The notes under the pieces were generated by a model, which searched no databases, was not told where the DNA came from, and saw only the letters and a program-made list of their open reading frames with translations. Shown one piece after another: positions 16,574 through 26,312 of a DNA stretch of 57,767 nt (positions are counted from its first letter, which is position 1; each line of letters begins with the position of its first letter). The stretch spans positions 1-57,767 of the forward strand of contig CAIYJU010000092.1 in NCBI GenBank assembly GCA_903926565.1, written 5' to 3'. This DNA is from an uncultured Bacteroidales bacterium (GTDB lineage Bacteria; Bacteroidota; Bacteroidia; Bacteroidales; FEN-979). A program made the position numbers and the translations under genes.

Positions 16574-17560
16574 TCACGCCATGTTCGCAGCGTTCAGATT
16601 GATTTTCTCAATGATTTTATAGGCAACTTCCAGGGCGCTGTATCCGTCGTTGATCGTCACCATTGGAATTGTGTTGTTGGTGATGGCAGCATTAAAGCTC
16701 TCAAGTTCCGCCTTGATCGCGTTTAACGGCTTGATCTCGGGTTTATCAAAAACAATCTGCTTTGTTCCCCGGCCGGGCCCCAGTTCAAGGATAAATCCCA
16801 TGGGGGGTGAGTCGTTATTCACATCATTGATCTTAACCACTTCCAGCTCCTTCTTCAAAAAATCAATTGAGATGTAGGCATCGCGCTGAAAAAACCTGGA
16901 TTTACGCATGTTTTTCAGGGAGATGCGGCTGGCTGTCAGATTTGCGACACATCCGTTGTCAAATTCAATTCGTGCGTTGGCAATATCAGGTGTATCACTC
17001 ACCACTGCGACTCCGCTGGCACTGATCTTTTTAATATTGCTTTTTACGACGCTAAGCACAATGTCGATATCGTGAATCATCAGATCAAGGATAACAGGAA
17101 CATCGGTACCCCGCGGATTGAACTGGGCAAGACGATGACTTTCAATAAACATGGGACGGTCGAATGTCGCCTCTGCAGCAAGAAAGGCCGGATTAAACCG
17201 TTCAACATGGCCTACCTGAACTTTCACATTGGCCTCTCTTGCGATCTTGATCAGTTCACGGGCTTCATCCAGTGTGGTAACGATGGGTTTCTCAATAAAG
17301 ACATGGCGGCACTTTTTCAACGCTTTGGCCGCACATTCGAAATGAGAAATAGTAGGGGTAACAATATCGACCACATCAACGGCATCAATCAGATCATCCA
17401 GGGATCCCCATTTCTTAACACCAAATTCCTGCTCAATCTTGTCAGCATTGGCTTCATCAGGATCATAAAACCCAATCAGGTCAAATTCAGGAATTTCCTT
17501 GATACACTTTAGGTGAATCTTACCAAGATGGCCGGCTCCCAGCACTCCAATTTTCAGCAT
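16574..17560 (-). CDS. Gfo/Idh/MocA family NAD(P)-dependent oxidoreductase
   Basis: A 328-residue cytoplasmic dehydrogenase of sugar or sugar-like substrates. The Rossmann motif is GVLGAGHLGKIHL at 5-17, then the family EKP motif in HVFIEKPIVTTLDEA (near 90-104) and a C-terminal domain with GHVERFNPA and the catalytic-type LDLMIHDIDIVL (Asp and His in the DxxxHDID pattern). Such enzymes act on UDP-sugars, myo-inositol and others. The substrate is unknown here, though the sugar-phosphate transferase gene nearby would suit a nucleotide-sugar role. A TAnnTTTG element lies 15 bases before the start. The upstream neighbour is the divergent pcm gene. Confidence 0.9.
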   Translation of the reverse strand: MLKIGVLGAGHLGKIHLKCIKEIPEFDLIGFYDPDEANADKIEQEFGVKKWGSLDDLIDAVDVVDIVTPTISHFECAAKALKKCRHVFIEKPIVTTLDEARELIKIAREANVKVQVGHVERFNPAFLAAEATFDRPMFIESHRLAQFNPRGTDVPVILDLMIHDIDIVLSVVKSNIKKISASGVAVVSDTPDIANARIEFDNGCVANLTASRISLKNMRKSRFFQRDAYISIDFLKKELEVVKINDVNNDSPPMGFILELGPGRGTKQIVFDKPEIKPLNAIKAELESFNAAITNNTIPMVTINDGYSALEVAYKIIEKINLNAANMA

Positions 17561-17574
17561 TTTATTTTTTTTTG

Positions 17575-17582
17575 CAAAGGTA
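17575..17582 (-). promoter_or_regulatory. -7 promoter element of the Gfo/Idh/MocA gene
   Basis: TACCTTTG on the minus strand, an exact TAnnTTTG match 15 bases upstream of the start codon at 17560. Confidence 0.4.
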
Positions 17583-17638
17583 AGTTTTTACCCTGTCTGA
17601 ATTTAGTATTTTCGTGAAAAATTTAACTGCCAAAACGC

Positions 17639-18307
17639 ATGACAATCTCAAAGCCAGTTGACTCCTATCGACATCAGGGACTGAGGAAGTTACTGGTACA
17701 AAATATCCGGCAAAAAGGAATTGCCGATCAGCAGGTTTTGAACGCCCTGGAAAAAGTGCCGCGCCATTTCTTCTTCGATTCTTCATTCCTTGAATATGCT
17801 TATGAAGACAAGCCTTTCCCGATCGGAGCAGGTCAAACCATTTCCCAGCCTTTTACGGTGGCTTTTCAATCAGAGCTGCTGCAGATAAAAAAAAATGACA
17901 AGGTGTTGGAAATCGGGACTGGGTCAGGCTACCAGGCATGTATCCTTGCCGAGCTTGGGGCAAAAGTCTTCTCCATTGAGCGTCAGAAAACACTGTTCGA
18001 CAAAACGAGTAAGTTTTTGCATGTTGTTGGATACCCGACCATTAAAACTTTCTTCGGAGATGGTTACAAAGGTCTCCCCGCCTTTGCGCCTTTTGACAAA
18101 ATGATTGTAACTGCGGCAGCCCCATATGTGCCGGATGCCCTGCTTGAACAACTTAAGCCCGGAGGTATCCTGGTGATTCCGGTGGGCGCCAATGATGTTC
18201 AGACCATGACCACCATCACCAAAAATTCAGATAACACCTACACGAAAAAGGAGTATGGTGCATTCAGGTTCGTTCCGATGCTGGAGGATAAAGCAAAGGA
18301 GACCTAA
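17639..18307 (+). CDS. pcm: Protein-L-isoaspartate O-methyltransferase
   Basis: This 222-residue enzyme uses S-adenosylmethionine to methylate abnormal isoaspartyl residues so that damaged proteins can be repaired. It begins with the Pcm-type region RKLLVQNIRQKGIADQQVL and continues with VPRHFFFD, then IGAGQTISQPFTVA (the substrate loop, about 62-75). The SAM-binding motif I, VLEIGTGSGYQA, lies at 89-100, followed by VFSIERQKTLF and a late PGGILVIPVG. The length and motif order are normal. It is convergent with the CcmF-type gene 10 bases away and divergent from the Gfo/Idh gene. No obvious promoter of the TAnnTTTG type was found. Confidence 0.95.
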   Translation: MTISKPVDSYRHQGLRKLLVQNIRQKGIADQQVLNALEKVPRHFFFDSSFLEYAYEDKPFPIGAGQTISQPFTVAFQSELLQIKKNDKVLEIGTGSGYQACILAELGAKVFSIERQKTLFDKTSKFLHVVGYPTIKTFFGDGYKGLPAFAPFDKMIVTAAAPYVPDALLEQLKPGGILVIPVGANDVQTMTTITKNSDNTYTKKEYGAFRFVPMLEDKAKET

Positions 18308-18317
18308 ACCTGCCGTT

Positions 18318-20375
18318 TCAGGAGTTCCCCAGCCATCGTTTACGTGCTCTCCTGGTAAAAGCGATGGCAAAGCCCACGGTGATGACGACCGATCCAAGCC
18401 ACAAAATGTTGATATACGGGTTCATGATTGCTTTGATCACGATGTAATCCGGTTCTTTCGATACGTTGGCGATATAGGTATAATAATCGCGTCCCAGGAA
18501 ATGGCGGGTATCGGGGTTATAAACAGCGCCCATCCTCGGGTGAACATTGACGGACGGATTCAGCGAGAATTCGAGTTTGTACGTTTTGTTCTGTTTCGTC
18601 AGAAAATCAACACGGTAAACTGTTGTATTCCCTTCAGGTTTACTATTCACATATGAGACATAAAACCCATTCATGTACAGGGTATCATTCCGCATCAGCA
18701 CCAGGTTTTCAGCATTGGCCTGCTGATCCCCCAGGTCGAATTCAGAGGTATTGGTCGAAATGACTTTTGAGTTGGAGAAGGTGAGGACACATCCCATTAC
18801 AAATATCACAAACCCGATATGTGTGATGATGGCCCCGATGTTCCGCGGTTTTGTAACCTGGAATAACATATTGTAAATCGATGACAGCAAGGCGAACAAG
18901 GTAAAAACGATCACCAGGATGTGGTTCAGCTGTGTCACCATTCCTGTGACAACCATCGGGATACACAACACAATGGCTGTTACCAGCGGATAGAGCAATT
19001 TCTTCAGAAATTGTCCCGGATCATTGGAACTATAGGATAAAAACTGGCTGAAAGCGATAAACCCGGCGATAAGGAGGGCATAAGGCATCTGCCAGCGATT
19101 GTAAAATCCGACCCTGTCAACCGGTGGTGCAATGTCGGTATGAAACAGGCTGTTAAACACCGGGATCGAGGTGGTGAAAACTATCTGGAAGGCAGCCAAA
19201 ACGAGGATGATGGCGCCAATAAACATCCAGAATTCCCGTGAAAGGATGATATCCTCCTTGGGCGAATGAAACTTGCGGAAATTAAAGACGATGGCAACCA
19301 CCATGATCACAAGGAACACAAGCAGGTACACCAGCAATTGGAGCGTCATTCCGTTGTCACCGAATGAGTGTGCCGAGGTATCGGCCAGCACTCCGCTCCG
19401 GGTGAGGAAACTGGCGTATAAAACCAGCACATACGACAGGGTCATTAAAATGTAGGCTGCAAGCAGGGCAAAATTCTGCCTCCTGGCGATCAGCATAAAA
19501 TGGAGCCCGGCAACAAGGGTCATCCATGGCACAAGCGATGAGTTCTCAACAGGGTCCCACGACCAGAAACCGCCGAATGTGAGCGAAACATAAGCCCAGG
19601 CGCCACCCAGGAGGATTCCGGCGCCGAGCATCAGCAAGGCAAAAAGGGCCCAGGGCAGTGCCCTTCCGATCCAGGTATGGTAATCACGCTTCATGAATGA
19701 TGCGATGGCATAGCTGAACGGAACGAGCGACAGTGCATATCCCAGGAACAGAATTGGTGGATGGATCGTCATCCAGATGTTTTCCAGCAATGGGTTCAGT
19801 CCGTTGCCATCAGTAATCTGGCTGAGATAGTTGGGCATTGCAAAGACGGTTCCTTCCAGGGTCTCTACAGTGCTTCTCAATAGTTCAAAAGGAGTGGCGC
19901 CGATTTTTACTCCTAAAAAAGTCACACCCAGAAGCATGGACGTGACAAACACCTGAGACAGTGAGAAGATGAGCATCACGGCCGATTCCCACTTACGCGC
20001 CAGCCACAATAAAACAAGCCCGATCAGCGCCTGCCAGAGGGCCCAAACCAGGAAACTTCCCTCCTGCCCTGCCCAGAAACAGGAGACAATATACTTCATT
20101 GGCAATTCTTTTGAAGAATATTGCCAGACATACGAATATTCAAAATAATGATTGAAAATGATATAATAGAGTACTGCGGCAACTGCTACGATCGACAATG
20201 CGTGCACAATATATAATCCGCGTGCAGCCACCTGCCAGATTTTGCGGTTGTCTTTCCTGTAGAATGCAAGCAGATAGAATACAGTAGCCAGAATCGCTGT
20301 TCCAAACCCAAGCCAGACAAAGAATTTCCCCATTTCCCCGGGGAAAAGATGTTCACCAATGTATTGAATGTTCAT
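18318..20375 (-). CDS. ccmF: Cytochrome c haem lyase, CcmF/CcsA family
   Basis: A 685-residue polytopic membrane protein of cytochrome c maturation, which handles haem and attaches it to CxxCH apocytochromes. About 14 hydrophobic segments are visible. The tryptophan-rich haem-handling motif reads GGFWSWDPVENSSLVPW (near 260-276). The CcmF-like WAGQEGSFLVWALW lies near 95-108, and a periplasmic loop with NANGLNPLLENIWMTIHPP-like sequence precedes the WWD region. The C-terminal 150 residues form a CcmF-type soluble part followed by a last helix. It is transcribed away from dsbD, its functional partner in reducing apocytochrome thiols. Several c-type cytochromes of the cbb3 region in this window are likely clients. 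Confidence 0.9.
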   Translation of the reverse strand: MNIQYIGEHLFPGEMGKFFVWLGFGTAILATVFYLLAFYRKDNRKIWQVAARGLYIVHALSIVAVAAVLYYIIFNHYFEYSYVWQYSSKELPMKYIVSCFWAGQEGSFLVWALWQALIGLVLLWLARKWESAVMLIFSLSQVFVTSMLLGVTFLGVKIGATPFELLRSTVETLEGTVFAMPNYLSQITDGNGLNPLLENIWMTIHPPILFLGYALSLVPFSYAIASFMKRDYHTWIGRALPWALFALLMLGAGILLGGAWAYVSLTFGGFWSWDPVENSSLVPWMTLVAGLHFMLIARRQNFALLAAYILMTLSYVLVLYASFLTRSGVLADTSAHSFGDNGMTLQLLVYLLVFLVIMVVAIVFNFRKFHSPKEDIILSREFWMFIGAIILVLAAFQIVFTTSIPVFNSLFHTDIAPPVDRVGFYNRWQMPYALLIAGFIAFSQFLSYSSNDPGQFLKKLLYPLVTAIVLCIPMVVTGMVTQLNHILVIVFTLFALLSSIYNMLFQVTKPRNIGAIITHIGFVIFVMGCVLTFSNSKVISTNTSEFDLGDQQANAENLVLMRNDTLYMNGFYVSYVNSKPEGNTTVYRVDFLTKQNKTYKLEFSLNPSVNVHPRMGAVYNPDTRHFLGRDYYTYIANVSKEPDYIVIKAIMNPYINILWLGSVVITVGFAIAFTRRARKRWLGNS

Positions 20376-20395
20376 GTTTGTTGATTATTTTGGCA

Positions 20396-20403
20396 CAAAA
20401 ATA
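20396..20403 (-). promoter_or_regulatory. -7 promoter element of the ccmF-type gene
   Basis: TATTTTTG on the minus strand matches TAnnTTTG, 21 bases before the start codon at 20375. Confidence 0.4.
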
Positions 20404-20502
20404 CGCTTTTCATTCATCATAATAATGGTCTGCTGTCATAAAACCTTCAACCTCACATATTACGTTTTTCAATGTATGTTAGGGTGGTGCAACAATTTTC
20501 TC

Positions 20503-20510
20503 TAATTTTG
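20503..20510 (+). promoter_or_regulatory. -7 promoter element of dsbD
   Basis: TAATTTTG is an exact TAnnTTTG match. Transcription would begin near 20516. The GTG at 20525 would then be almost at the mRNA end, supporting ATG 20531 as the start. Confidence 0.4.
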
Positions 20511-20530
20511 CAATTCCAAATCTCGTGCAG

Positions 20531-22624
20531 ATGAAAAAGATTCTGAACAGCCTCTTCTTACTGGTGATTTTCCCTGTAATTTCCTTCTCTCAGATACTCG
20601 AACCAATAACCTGGACATTCAAAGTTGAACAGTCGAAACCTGAGGAAGCAACATTGCTGTTGATCGCAAAAATTGACAGGGGCTGGCATCTCTATTCCCA
20701 GGATATTCCACCGAAGGGCCCCATTCCAACAACCTTCTCCTTCACAAAGAGCAAGAGCTATCAGCTGGATGGTAAAGTTCTGGAGCAAAAGCCCATACTG
20801 GAGAACGACGCCCAGTTCAACATGGTTCTTAAATTTTTTGCCGATAAATCGGTTTTTAAACAAAAAATCAAAGTTTTAAACAAGAAAGACTTTGTTGTAA
20901 AGGGTGTATTAAACTTTATGTGCTGCGACGACAAGCAATGCCTGCCACCGACTGACGTGGAGTTTGAATTTAATGTGAAAGGCAATCCAAATGCTTCAAC
21001 AGAGGCCGTTACTGCAACTCCGGCTGCCACTCCCGACACAGCAAAGGCTGATTCATCAAAAAAAGCAGAGGCGGCAATCGCTAAAGCCGATTCCGGAGCA
21101 AAAAAAATCGAGCAGGCGAATCTTGGTAAAACCGATGCCGACAAGGCTGCAGACCAATCACTGCTCTGGTTTTTCCTCCTTTCATTTATCGCCGGTCTGG
21201 CAGCCATTATCACCCCATGTGTATTCCCGATGATCCCGATGACGGTGACCTTTTTCATGCACGACACCACGAGCAAGCGTAAAGCCAGGCTTGAAGCGCT
21301 TGTTTACGGATTGTCGATTGTTTTTATTTATACTGTTATCGGGACACTGGTGGCTGTAACCCTTGGGGCCAATTTCGCCAATTTCCTCAGCACACACTGG
21401 ATTCCAAACGTATTTTTCTTTCTGATTTTCATGGTGTTTGCCGCATCGTTTCTCGGGATGTTCGAGATTACCCTTCCCAGCTGGATTGTAAATAAAGCCG
21501 ATAAACAGGCTGACAAAGGGGGTTATTCCGGTGCATTTTTCATGGCCTTCACCCTCGTGCTGGTCTCATTTTCATGTACCGGCCCGATTGTGGGCGCCAT
21601 CCTGGTAAAATCAGCCGGCGGTGCACTGGTGATGCCGATCATCGGGATGCTTGGCTTTTCCCTTGCCTTTGCATTGCCATTCGGACTGTTTGCCTTCTTC
21701 CCTTCATGGCTCCACGGGCTCCCCAAGTCGGGAGGCTGGCTGAATTCAGTGAAGGTCATTCTCGGATTCCTGGAACTGGCGCTTGGACTGAAGTTTCTGA
21801 GTATTGCAGATCAGACATATCACTGGCACATCCTCGACCGGGAAGTTTACCTTGCCTTCTGGATTGTCATATTTTTCCTGATGGGGATGTACCTGATCGG
21901 AAAATTGAAATTCAACCATGATTCCGACCTGCCCTATGTAAGTGTGCCCAGGATCATCATGGCCATCATCGTTTTCAGTTTCGTCGTGTATATGGTCCCC
22001 GGAATGTGGGGAGCCCCGCTCAAGGCACTGTCAGGATACCTGCCTCCGGCCACATACCAGGATTTTGACATCAATACCATTGTTCAGAAAGAGGTTGGGT
22101 CAATTAATGCCTCCGGCGGAGGTTCTCAACCTGCTTCAACCTTATGCGAAACACCAAAATATGGCGATTTCCTGAAGCTTCCGCACGGCCTGGAGGGATA
22201 TTTTGATTACAAACAGGCGCTGGCTTGTGCTAAAAAACAAAACAAACCCATCTTTATCGATTTTACAGGCCATGGATGTGTAAACTGCCGTGAAATGGAA
22301 GCCAATGTCTGGTCTGACCCGAATGTGTTGAAGCGGATGAGGGAAAACTATATCGTGACCGCGCTTTATGTTGATGATAAGACAGAATTGCCTGAAAATG
22401 AATGGATAACATCTGCCTACGACAAAAAAGTGAAGAAGACGATCGGGAAAATATTTGCAGATCTGCAAATTACAAGGTTCAATGTCAATTCACAGCCATA
22501 TTATGTTTTGCTCGACACCAGCGGTAACCTGCTTTCGTCTCCCCGTGCTTATGATCTGGATATTGATAAGTTTATAAAATTCCTTGATACAGGCACCGCG
22601 GCTTTTGCCAAACAACAAAAATAG
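20531..22624 (+). CDS. dsbD: Thiol:disulfide interchange protein DsbD
   Basis: A membrane electron carrier that passes reducing power from cytoplasmic thioredoxin to periplasmic proteins, including apocytochromes c. I chose ATG 20531, which begins a normal signal peptide (MKKILNSLFLLVIFPVISFS). A GTG two codons earlier is possible. The N-terminal domain ends near residue 150 and has NFMCCDDKQCLPP, the DsbD-alpha type cysteines. A low-complexity Ala/Lys linker follows. The eight-helix core has the cysteine pair Cys230 (ITPCVFPMIPM) and Cys349 (SFSCTGPIVG). The C-terminal thioredoxin domain has GHGCVNCREM with Cys583 and Cys586. All three redox pairs are therefore present. The gene faces the divergent haem lyase gene. 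Confidence 0.95.
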   Translation: MKKILNSLFLLVIFPVISFSQILEPITWTFKVEQSKPEEATLLLIAKIDRGWHLYSQDIPPKGPIPTTFSFTKSKSYQLDGKVLEQKPILENDAQFNMVLKFFADKSVFKQKIKVLNKKDFVVKGVLNFMCCDDKQCLPPTDVEFEFNVKGNPNASTEAVTATPAATPDTAKADSSKKAEAAIAKADSGAKKIEQANLGKTDADKAADQSLLWFFLLSFIAGLAAIITPCVFPMIPMTVTFFMHDTTSKRKARLEALVYGLSIVFIYTVIGTLVAVTLGANFANFLSTHWIPNVFFFLIFMVFAASFLGMFEITLPSWIVNKADKQADKGGYSGAFFMAFTLVLVSFSCTGPIVGAILVKSAGGALVMPIIGMLGFSLAFALPFGLFAFFPSWLHGLPKSGGWLNSVKVILGFLELALGLKFLSIADQTYHWHILDREVYLAFWIVIFFLMGMYLIGKLKFNHDSDLPYVSVPRIIMAIIVFSFVVYMVPGMWGAPLKALSGYLPPATYQDFDINTIVQKEVGSINASGGGSQPASTLCETPKYGDFLKLPHGLEGYFDYKQALACAKKQNKPIFIDFTGHGCVNCREMEANVWSDPNVLKRMRENYIVTALYVDDKTELPENEWITSAYDKKVKKTIGKIFADLQITRFNVNSQPYYVLLDTSGNLLSSPRAYDLDIDKFIKFLDTGTAAFAKQQK

Positions 22625-22629
22625 CTGAT

Positions 22630-24384
22630 ATGAAATCGTTTACCATATCTCTCCTTTTCCTCCTGGTATTCCGGTTCTCATCATTCGCCCAGCAACTTCC
22701 ATTTTCACCCTCAAACAGCTCCCTGCCCCAGCTGGCTTACAGTGCCTCTGCCTGGGGTGATTTCGATCACGACGGAGACCTGGATCTTGCCCTGACAGGG
22801 GCAGAGGGGAACAATCCTGTAACCAAAATCCTGCGGAATGACAACGGAACATTCACAGAAGCCGCTACAGGCTTTGACCTTCATTATGGATCCGTGGAAT
22901 GGGGTGATATAAACCACGATGGCGACCTCGACCTCCTGGCCACCGGCATCGACATGACTGGTGTACCCTATACATGGGTCATGCTCAACGTTGGCGGGTC
23001 ATTCGCGTTTTTCGGGGTTCCTTTTCCCGGGGTCATGGACGGGCAGGCGACCTTCGGCGATGTGAACAACGACGGAAGCCTTGATGTGCTCCTGGCAGGA
23101 AGTTCCATGGTTCGCATCTATCAGAATGATGGCACCGGGATTTTTGACAGTATTCATGCCGGTCTGCCCAACCTGGAAGCGGCTGTTTGCAGCTGGGTGG
23201 ATTATAACAACGACGGTCAGTCGGATGTATTCATATCAGGAAATACCGGTGGAGGCATCATTTCAAAACTCTATCAGAATAATCATGGCGTGTTTACAGA
23301 AGTGACAATTACTCCCGAACCATTTGCCGGATTATACGGCGGTCAGGCCAAATGGGCAGATCTTGACAACGATGGCGACCAGGACCTGGTTATTGCCGGG
23401 ACAGACCTGTATGTTGACGGCCATTTCATTTTCTACCGCAATGACGGCAATGGCCAGTTCACAAAGTTCGAATATCCTGAAGCCAGCCTGCTGAACCCAT
23501 TTTTTGACCTGGCTGATTATAATGCCGACGGACTGATTGACGTAGCGCTCATCGGGACAATCCCCGGTTGCGGAGGTCCGCCTGCCACCCTGCTCCTGAA
23601 AAACACCGGGTCCTTTGTATTTAACACGGTCAGCACGTTGATACCCGGCTACAAATTGGGGGCAGTAAGCTGGGGCGACTATAACAACGACGGATACAGT
23701 GACCTCCTGCTTACCGGAATGGATGCCTTCGATGTTCCGAAAACCACGCTTTACCTCAACAACCTGGGTGACACCTCTTACGTTAGTTCCAACACACCTC
23801 CCACCACCCCGGGCAGCCTGACGGTCACCCTGCAAAGCGACAAAGCCATTCTGCACTGGGGCAGCGCCGGCGACAGCAGAACGCCCAAAAACGGACTTTC
23901 CTATAACATCCGCATTGGCACGCAGCCAGACAATAGCGACATCCTCTCCCCGCTTGCGTCAGTTTCAGACGGTTCCCGCCTGGTTGCGGCGATGGGAAAC
24001 ACAACCACAGACACCAGCTATTTCCTCACCGGCATTCCCAACGGAACCTATTATTTCAGTGTTCAGGCGATTGATAACGGGTTCAGGGCAGGAACGTTTG
24101 CATCTCCCTGCATGTTCAGTTATTCAACTGTGGGAATTCAAAATGCTGGCAAAGATTTGGGAATCTCATTTTCACCAAATCCCTGTCATGATTACGTTAC
24201 AATAAGGCAATCGTCCTCTGCCGACGTAAATTCCCGCATAAAAATTATTTACGAAAGCGGACAGTGCTTTTATGAAGGGATCGTTCCTGATGATCTTGAC
24301 ATTTCTAAATGGCCAAAAGGATTATACCTGGTGCAAAACTTAAACAGCAAGGAACTTACCTCCGCCAGGTTCATTAAAAACTGA
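22630..24384 (+). CDS. FG-GAP/VCBS-repeat surface protein with T9SS-type C-terminal domain
   Basis: A 584-residue secreted protein with signal peptide MKSFTISLLFLLVFRFSSFA. It holds seven VCBS-type calcium-binding repeats, each with a Dx(D/N)xDGxxD core: DFDHDGDLDLALTG, DINHDGDLDLLATG, DVNNDGSLDVLLAG, DYNNDGQSDVFISG, DLDNDGDQDLVIAG, DYNADGLIDVALIG and DYNNDGYSDLLLTG. They should form one beta-propeller blade set. A fibronectin-III-like region spans about 390-500 and the C-terminal 75 residues look like a type IX secretion sorting domain (ISFSPNPCHDYVTI through KGLYLVQNLNSK). It probably ends at the cell surface or outside. The start lies 6 bases after the dsbD stop, so co-transcription is likely. 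Its ligand is unknown. Confidence 0.88.
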   Translation: MKSFTISLLFLLVFRFSSFAQQLPFSPSNSSLPQLAYSASAWGDFDHDGDLDLALTGAEGNNPVTKILRNDNGTFTEAATGFDLHYGSVEWGDINHDGDLDLLATGIDMTGVPYTWVMLNVGGSFAFFGVPFPGVMDGQATFGDVNNDGSLDVLLAGSSMVRIYQNDGTGIFDSIHAGLPNLEAAVCSWVDYNNDGQSDVFISGNTGGGIISKLYQNNHGVFTEVTITPEPFAGLYGGQAKWADLDNDGDQDLVIAGTDLYVDGHFIFYRNDGNGQFTKFEYPEASLLNPFFDLADYNADGLIDVALIGTIPGCGGPPATLLLKNTGSFVFNTVSTLIPGYKLGAVSWGDYNNDGYSDLLLTGMDAFDVPKTTLYLNNLGDTSYVSSNTPPTTPGSLTVTLQSDKAILHWGSAGDSRTPKNGLSYNIRIGTQPDNSDILSPLASVSDGSRLVAAMGNTTTDTSYFLTGIPNGTYYFSVQAIDNGFRAGTFASPCMFSYSTVGIQNAGKDLGISFSPNPCHDYVTIRQSSSADVNSRIKIIYESGQCFYEGIVPDDLDISKWPKGLYLVQNLNSKELTSARFIKN

Positions 24385-24737
24385 TAGGAATCAAGTTTCT
24401 CAGGCGTTTTGCTTTTTGCAAACTGCCAGTTACATTTTGTATTTACTACTGATGCGTTAGCATGTCATATTATATTATAAATCATTGATCCATTAAATTT
24501 CTCTCTGTGGCTCTCTGTGCGGTTTCTCTGTGGTTCTCTGTGAAACAAAATTACACGGAGGTTCATAGAAGAAGACACGGAGAACCGCAGAGGTAAACAG
24601 AATATATATAATTCGTGAATTAACCTGATTAAATGTCATTGAAAGAACTACTTATAAAATATCAAATCAGTTAGAAAGCCTAAGGTATCATCATCCTGTA
24701 ATACCTTAATTTAAACGCATCAGCACTAATGTGTATT
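24385..24737. other. 353-base intergenic region with an imperfect palindromic repeat
   Basis: It lies between two convergent genes. The only structure I see is the palindrome at about 24498-24601. The rest is AT-rich without a gene or a classical terminator with a T run. Confidence 0.6.
24498..24601. repeat. Palindromic dispersed repeat ('CTCTGTG...CGGTT' type)
   Basis: The left half carries repeated CTCTGTG words, including CTCTGTGCGGTTTCTCTGTG. The right half carries the complement, as in CACGGAGAACCGCAGAG. Folded as RNA it forms a long imperfect hairpin. It has the same look as the palindromes at 42360 and 50852 (arms containing GCGGT or GTGGTT with CTTTG/CTCTG words). Position between convergent genes may let it act as a bidirectional transcription end. 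Confidence 0.6.
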
Positions 24738-26117
24738 TTACAATTCTCCCTGATACATCTCCGTAAAATACTTATAAAAATAAGGGATCGTCTCAATGCC
24801 TTTATAGAAATTTTCGAGCGGGTAATTTTCATTCGGCGAATGAATGGCATCCGATTCGAGGCCAAAACCCATCAGGATTGTTTTCACGCCAAGTATCTCT
24901 TCAAACTGTGTGATGATGGGGATGCTTCCGCCACTGCGTACCGGAATGGGCCGTTTCCCAAGAACTGTCTCAACAGCCTTGCTGGCAGCCTTATAGCCGA
25001 TGGTGTCCATCGGTGAAACATACGCCTGCCCTCCATGCAGGGCATCTACCTTTACCTTAACGTATTTGGGAGCCAACGTTTTAAAATGTGCTTCAAAAAG
25101 CTTTCCGATTTTGACATAATCCTGGTTCGGAACAAGCCTCATGGAGATTTTCGCATAGGCTTTTGAAGGAAGAACCGTTTTGGTACCCTCAGCTGTATAG
25201 CCACCCCATATTCCGTTCACATCGAGTGTGGGCCGTATACCGGTTCTCTCTTTGGTTGTGAAACCCGCTTCGCCATAAAGTTCTTCCAGTGCCAGGCTTT
25301 TCATATAAGCTGCCTCGTCGAATGGGGCCTTGGCCATTTCATCGCGTTCTTCGCGCGTAATTTCAACTACATCCTCATAAAATCCCGGGATGGCGATACG
25401 GCCATTGTCATCAGTGAGAGATGCGATCATTTTGGTGAGGGCATTTATCGGGTTTGCCACAGCTCCGCCAAAAATTCCCGAATGCAGATCGATGTTGGGC
25501 CCGGTTACCTCCACCTGCATATAGGCAAGTCCACGCAGGCCAACAGTGATGGAAGGTGTATCCAGTGCTATCATCCCCGTATCGGAAACCAGGATGATAT
25601 CTGATTTCAGCAGATCTTTGTGGTTCGTGCAGAAAGGAGCAATGTTTGCCGACCCGATCTCCTCCTCTCCTTCAATCATGAATTTCACATTGCAGGGCAG
25701 GGTTTTGGTGCGTACCATCAGCTCAAAAGCTTTGGCATGCATAAAGGACTGCCCCTTGTCATCATCTGCACCCCGTGCAAATATTTTCCCGTCACGCACC
25801 TCGGGTTTAAATGGGTTTGATTTCCACAGTTCGACAGGATCCACAGGCATCACATCATAATGACCATAAACAAGCACGGTCGGTAACGAAGGATCGATGA
25901 TCTTCTCCCCATAGACAATCGGATTTCCATCCGTAGGAAAAATCTCAATACGATCGCAACCTGCCTCCCTGAGGGATTTTCGCCAGTATTCTGCGGCTTT
26001 TAACATATCCTCTTTATGTTCCGGGACCGAACTCACAGAAGGGATGCGGATCAATCCGAAAAGTTCCTGTAAAAACCGGTCTTTATGCTCGTCGATGTAT
26101 TGTCTGATGTGTTCCAT
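24738..26117 (-). CDS. M20-family metallopeptidase (dipeptidase)
   Basis: A 459-residue cytoplasmic zinc dipeptidase of the carnosinase/CPG2-like M20 group. Metal ligands are visible in order: His86 and Asp88 in VYGHYDVMPV, Asp118-Asp120 in ARGADDDKGQ, the catalytic Glu pair in MIEGEEEIGSAN (151-153), Asp179 in ILVSDTGM and a late His in DAIHSPNENY. Lys121 and the GGAVANPINALTKMI dimerisation-domain segment also fit. No signal peptide is present. Typical substrates are short dipeptides taken up by the cell. The exact specificity is not predictable. It is convergent with the VCBS surface protein gene and divergent from sucA. Confidence 0.93.
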   Translation of the reverse strand: MEHIRQYIDEHKDRFLQELFGLIRIPSVSSVPEHKEDMLKAAEYWRKSLREAGCDRIEIFPTDGNPIVYGEKIIDPSLPTVLVYGHYDVMPVDPVELWKSNPFKPEVRDGKIFARGADDDKGQSFMHAKAFELMVRTKTLPCNVKFMIEGEEEIGSANIAPFCTNHKDLLKSDIILVSDTGMIALDTPSITVGLRGLAYMQVEVTGPNIDLHSGIFGGAVANPINALTKMIASLTDDNGRIAIPGFYEDVVEITREERDEMAKAPFDEAAYMKSLALEELYGEAGFTTKERTGIRPTLDVNGIWGGYTAEGTKTVLPSKAYAKISMRLVPNQDYVKIGKLFEAHFKTLAPKYVKVKVDALHGGQAYVSPMDTIGYKAASKAVETVLGKRPIPVRSGGSIPIITQFEEILGVKTILMGFGLESDAIHSPNENYPLENFYKGIETIPYFYKYFTEMYQGEL

Positions 26118-26156
26118 TGTTCTGATATCTAGAATTAATGTTAAATAATTTATTCA

Positions 26157-26183
26157 GCTCTGCGGCACTTTGCGCCTTCTTTG
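26157..26183 (-). repeat. Partial copy of the GCGCAAAG dispersed repeat
   Basis: Read on the minus strand this region has AAAGAAGGCGCAAAGTGCCG followed by CAGAG, sharing the GGCGCAAAG core with copies at 10904 and 54437. It lies between the dipeptidase gene and sucA. Confidence 0.5.
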
Positions 26184-26280
26184 ATCAAAAACGGATTTAA
26201 TAGCAATTTCTTACGCTGCAAAAATACTGATTTTATCATGGATGACTGCGTCGGGATCGTAACAATAATTCAATTATCAG

Positions 26281-26288
26281 TATATTTG
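26281..26288 (+). promoter_or_regulatory. -7 promoter element of sucA
   Basis: TATATTTG is an exact TAnnTTTG match. Transcription would start near 26294, giving a leader of about 19 bases before the ATG at 26313. Confidence 0.4.
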
Positions 26289-26312
26289 ACGCTGAAATGA
26301 TAATTACCGGAA